This document shows, piece after piece, positions 62,056-64,000 of a stretch of DNA of 64,000 nucleotides. Position numbers and translations under genes: made by a program. The stretch comes from Spirosoma sp. KCTC 42546 (GTDB lineage Bacteria; Bacteroidota; Bacteroidia; Cytophagales; Spirosomataceae), in the NCBI RefSeq assembly GCF_006965485.1, contig NZ_CP041360.1:6056501-6120500 (forward strand). Direction: 5' to 3'. The number at the start of each line of letters is the position of its first letter. Positions within the stretch are counted from its first letter, which is position 1. Under the pieces are notes generated by a model. The model was not told the origin of the DNA. It made no database searches and worked only from the letters and a program-made list of their open reading frames with translations.

Positions 62056-64000
62056 ATGCAGCCAAGGTTTTACCTAAGCAAGATTGCCTTTTCTATCATG
62101 TTCGTCATGGGGACTTTCATTGTCAAAGCCCAGCAAACCTATTTTACATCAGCCCCAACAGGTCGGATGAAAATGGATGTTTCCATGACCAGAAACATAA
62201 AAAAGCTATCGTTTTATTTACTCAAAGAAGATCAATTACGAAGCTATTTAGCCAAAGCACCCCTTGAATTCAGAAATAATGGCACGCCACTACCCCTGGA
62301 GGTCCCGTTACCAAACGGTATGCTGGAAACATTTGCGATGCAGGAGTCGCCAATACTTTCCGAAACAGTAGCTGCCAAACATCCCGAGATCAAAACGTAT
62401 ACAGGTAAGGGTAAAACCAACTCAAGCTATACTATTCGAATAAGCTTCACAGCCTTAGGCTTTAATGCTATAATGTTAGGCCCAAACCACGATGCAGTTT
62501 ATTACGATAAAGTATCGAAAGACAACTCGGATCCTTTATACCGGGTTTATTTCGCCAGTGATGCCGAAAAACAACCATTGACAAAAACGTTTGGGCAATC
62601 CAGTAAATGCGGAAGCCCGGATGCAAAAAATCGCCTGAAATTCCCGGATAAAGATACCAAAGGAGCCCGCAGAAGTGCGGCTGGTTCGGGCGATATGCTT
62701 CGCACGTTCCGGTTAGCCGTAGCTGCCGATGCTGAGTTTACGAATCAGGTTGCTTATGGCGGAAACGGGGTTTCGGGGGGAAATGTCAATCTCGCATTTG
62801 CCGGTTTGGTTGGTTATGTTAACCGGATCAATGCCATCTATAGGACAGAGCTGAGTGTTGCCTTTACCCTGATTAGTGATCTAAACCTGGTGTATGCCAA
62901 CACTGCCACCGACCCCTACTCGAATGATGATCAGATTACAATGATGGATGAAAACCAGGCCAATCTGGACGCCGTGATCGGAAACGCCAATTATGATGTA
63001 GGTCATGTGTTGGGGTATACAGGTGGATCTGGCGGAGGTATTGCCAGCAGTCCATCGGTATGCGATGACCCATACAAAGGGCAAGGCGTATCCGGCGTAG
63101 GCGACGGTTCGTACGCCCCCGTTTTTGACGATCAGTTAATCGCACATGAAATGGGGCATCAGTTTGGCATGAGCCACAGCTACAATAGCAGCGTGCCTGT
63201 TTGCACAACTCGTACGCCCGAAACGTCCGTTGAGCCTGGTTCTGGCACAACCATCATGAGTTATGGATTTACCTGTAGTGATGCCACCGGAAATGATGAT
63301 TATGAAGCTACGTATCAACCATTTTTGAATTTCCATACGGTCAATTACGATCAGGCCCAGGCGTACATCAGTACATTAACCTGTTTCACCGCTACAGCAA
63401 CGAATAACTCGATTCCGGTCATTTCGTTACTTCCTGCCAATACAACCATTCCCAAATCTACCCCATTCGCCTTGACCGGTACGGCTACCGATTCGGATGC
63501 GGGTAATGTGCTGAGTTACTCCTGGGAAGGAACCAATACGGGCCTGATTAATCCTGATGTAACAACACTAGCCAATACGGCTCAGCCTCCTTTTTTCAGG
63601 AGCTATGAGCCGGTAGCTTCCGGAACTCGCTCATTCCCTCGCTTAACCAGCATCTTAGATGGCACGAATTCGGCAAAAGGAGATAAACTTCCATCGGTAG
63701 GTATTACCACAACTCACCGACTCACGGTACGCGACAATGCCGGTGGTGTTACGTATGGTGACGTAACGGTAACGATTGCCGACAATTCTGGGCCGTTTTT
63801 AGAAACGACCAATTTAGCGGGATCTTACCCCGGCAATTCAACAAAGACGATCACCTGGGATGTAGCCAATACAACAGCGGCCCCGGTTAGTTGTACGAGC
63901 GTAGCTATTTTATTGTCGACCGATGGTGGGTTAACCTTTCCGACCACGCTGGTTGCCAACACGCCCAATGATGGCAGTGAAACCATTACGCTTCCGGCGG
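62056..64000 (+). CDS. Secreted reprolysin-like metalloprotease, C-terminus outside window
   Basis: 648 codons visible and open at the edge. Signal peptide ending FIVKAQQ; a propeptide-like region (about 25-215); and an M12B-like catalytic domain (about 218-460). The zinc motif HEMGHQFGMSH (H364, H368, H374) fits HExxHxxGxxH, with SYG and a Met-turn-like IMSYGFT downstream. Ig/PKD-like beta domains follow, with AIPSNT-like repeats and TWDVANTTAAPVSC, as in many secreted Bacteroidota proteases. A C-terminal secretion sorting domain would be expected beyond the window. Substrate unknown. Confidence 0.93.
   Translation, partial: MQPRFYLSKIAFSIMFVMGTFIVKAQQTYFTSAPTGRMKMDVSMTRNIKKLSFYLLKEDQLRSYLAKAPLEFRNNGTPLPLEVPLPNGMLETFAMQESPILSETVAAKHPEIKTYTGKGKTNSSYTIRISFTALGFNAIMLGPNHDAVYYDKVSKDNSDPLYRVYFASDAEKQPLTKTFGQSSKCGSPDAKNRLKFPDKDTKGARRSAAGSGDMLRTFRLAVAADAEFTNQVAYGGNGVSGGNVNLAFAGLVGYVNRINAIYRTELSVAFTLISDLNLVYANTATDPYSNDDQITMMDENQANLDAVIGNANYDVGHVLGYTGGSGGGIASSPSVCDDPYKGQGVSGVGDGSYAPVFDDQLIAHEMGHQFGMSHSYNSSVPVCTTRTPETSVEPGSGTTIMSYGFTCSDATGNDDYEATYQPFLNFHTVNYDQAQAYISTLTCFTATATNNSIPVISLLPANTTIPKSTPFALTGTATDSDAGNVLSYSWEGTNTGLINPDVTTLANTAQPPFFRSYEPVASGTRSFPRLTSILDGTNSAKGDKLPSVGITTTHRLTVRDNAGGVTYGDVTVTIADNSGPFLETTNLAGSYPGNSTKTITWDVANTTAAPVSCTSVAILLSTDGGLTFPTTLVANTPNDGSETITLPA

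Overview
The window reads as chromosomal DNA of a Bacteroidota member of the Cytophagales, most like Spirosoma and its relatives. The evidence is the repertoire: surface proteins with SdrD_B-like repeats, LytTR and hybrid two-component systems, PD40/barrel proteins, TlpA-like thioredoxins and a reprolysin-like protease. In addition, no Shine-Dalgarno-like starts stand out, and several upstream regions carry the Bacteroidota -7 element TAnnTTTG. No tRNA, rRNA, CRISPR array, prophage or intact insertion sequence was seen. Both ends cut through genes.

Layout. 1-8914 (minus): a truncated repeat-rich adhesin, a PD40/beta-barrel protein, a FAD oxidoreductase, cmk and a GNAT. 9257-16885: an NTF2-like protein, a pentapeptide-repeat/histidine-kinase fusion with its LytTR regulator, a SUI1 factor, an SDR, an ankyrin protein, a FAD monooxygenase and a NamZ-like protein. 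17037-23047 (minus): a TolC/RND/adaptor efflux operon. 23278-36638: mixed housekeeping and accessory genes (Rpn-like nuclease, GNATs, Crp and MerR/TipAS regulators, OsmC, two tiny paralogous membrane peptides, an OmpR-type two-component pair, an S9 peptidase). 36752-43182: AraC regulator, mgtE, rsmA, a TlpA-like protein and an Ig-like lipoprotein. 43336-55088 (plus): a cluster built around a tubulin-like GTPase and a 1144-residue Hsp70/actin-fold ATPase, with a vWA-like lipoprotein, several membrane-anchored proteins, an aspartic-protease lipoprotein and a WG-repeat protein. A three-gene envelope operon (57615-55215, minus) converges on it. 57778-61473 is a giant hybrid sensor kinase, and 62056-64000 the start of a secreted metalloprotease.

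Two things stand out. First, the tubulin-like/Hsp70-like cluster looks like a cytoskeleton-like machine that could span the inner membrane, most of whose parts I cannot name. Second, 24 long inverted repeats sit directly behind stop codons. They occur in 7 of 9 convergent gaps and 15 tandem gaps, but in none of 10 divergent gaps. Their sequences differ from site to site, fall into recurring families and often have arms made of roughly 9-10-nt quasi-repeats. Several supply the stop codon of the adjoining gene.
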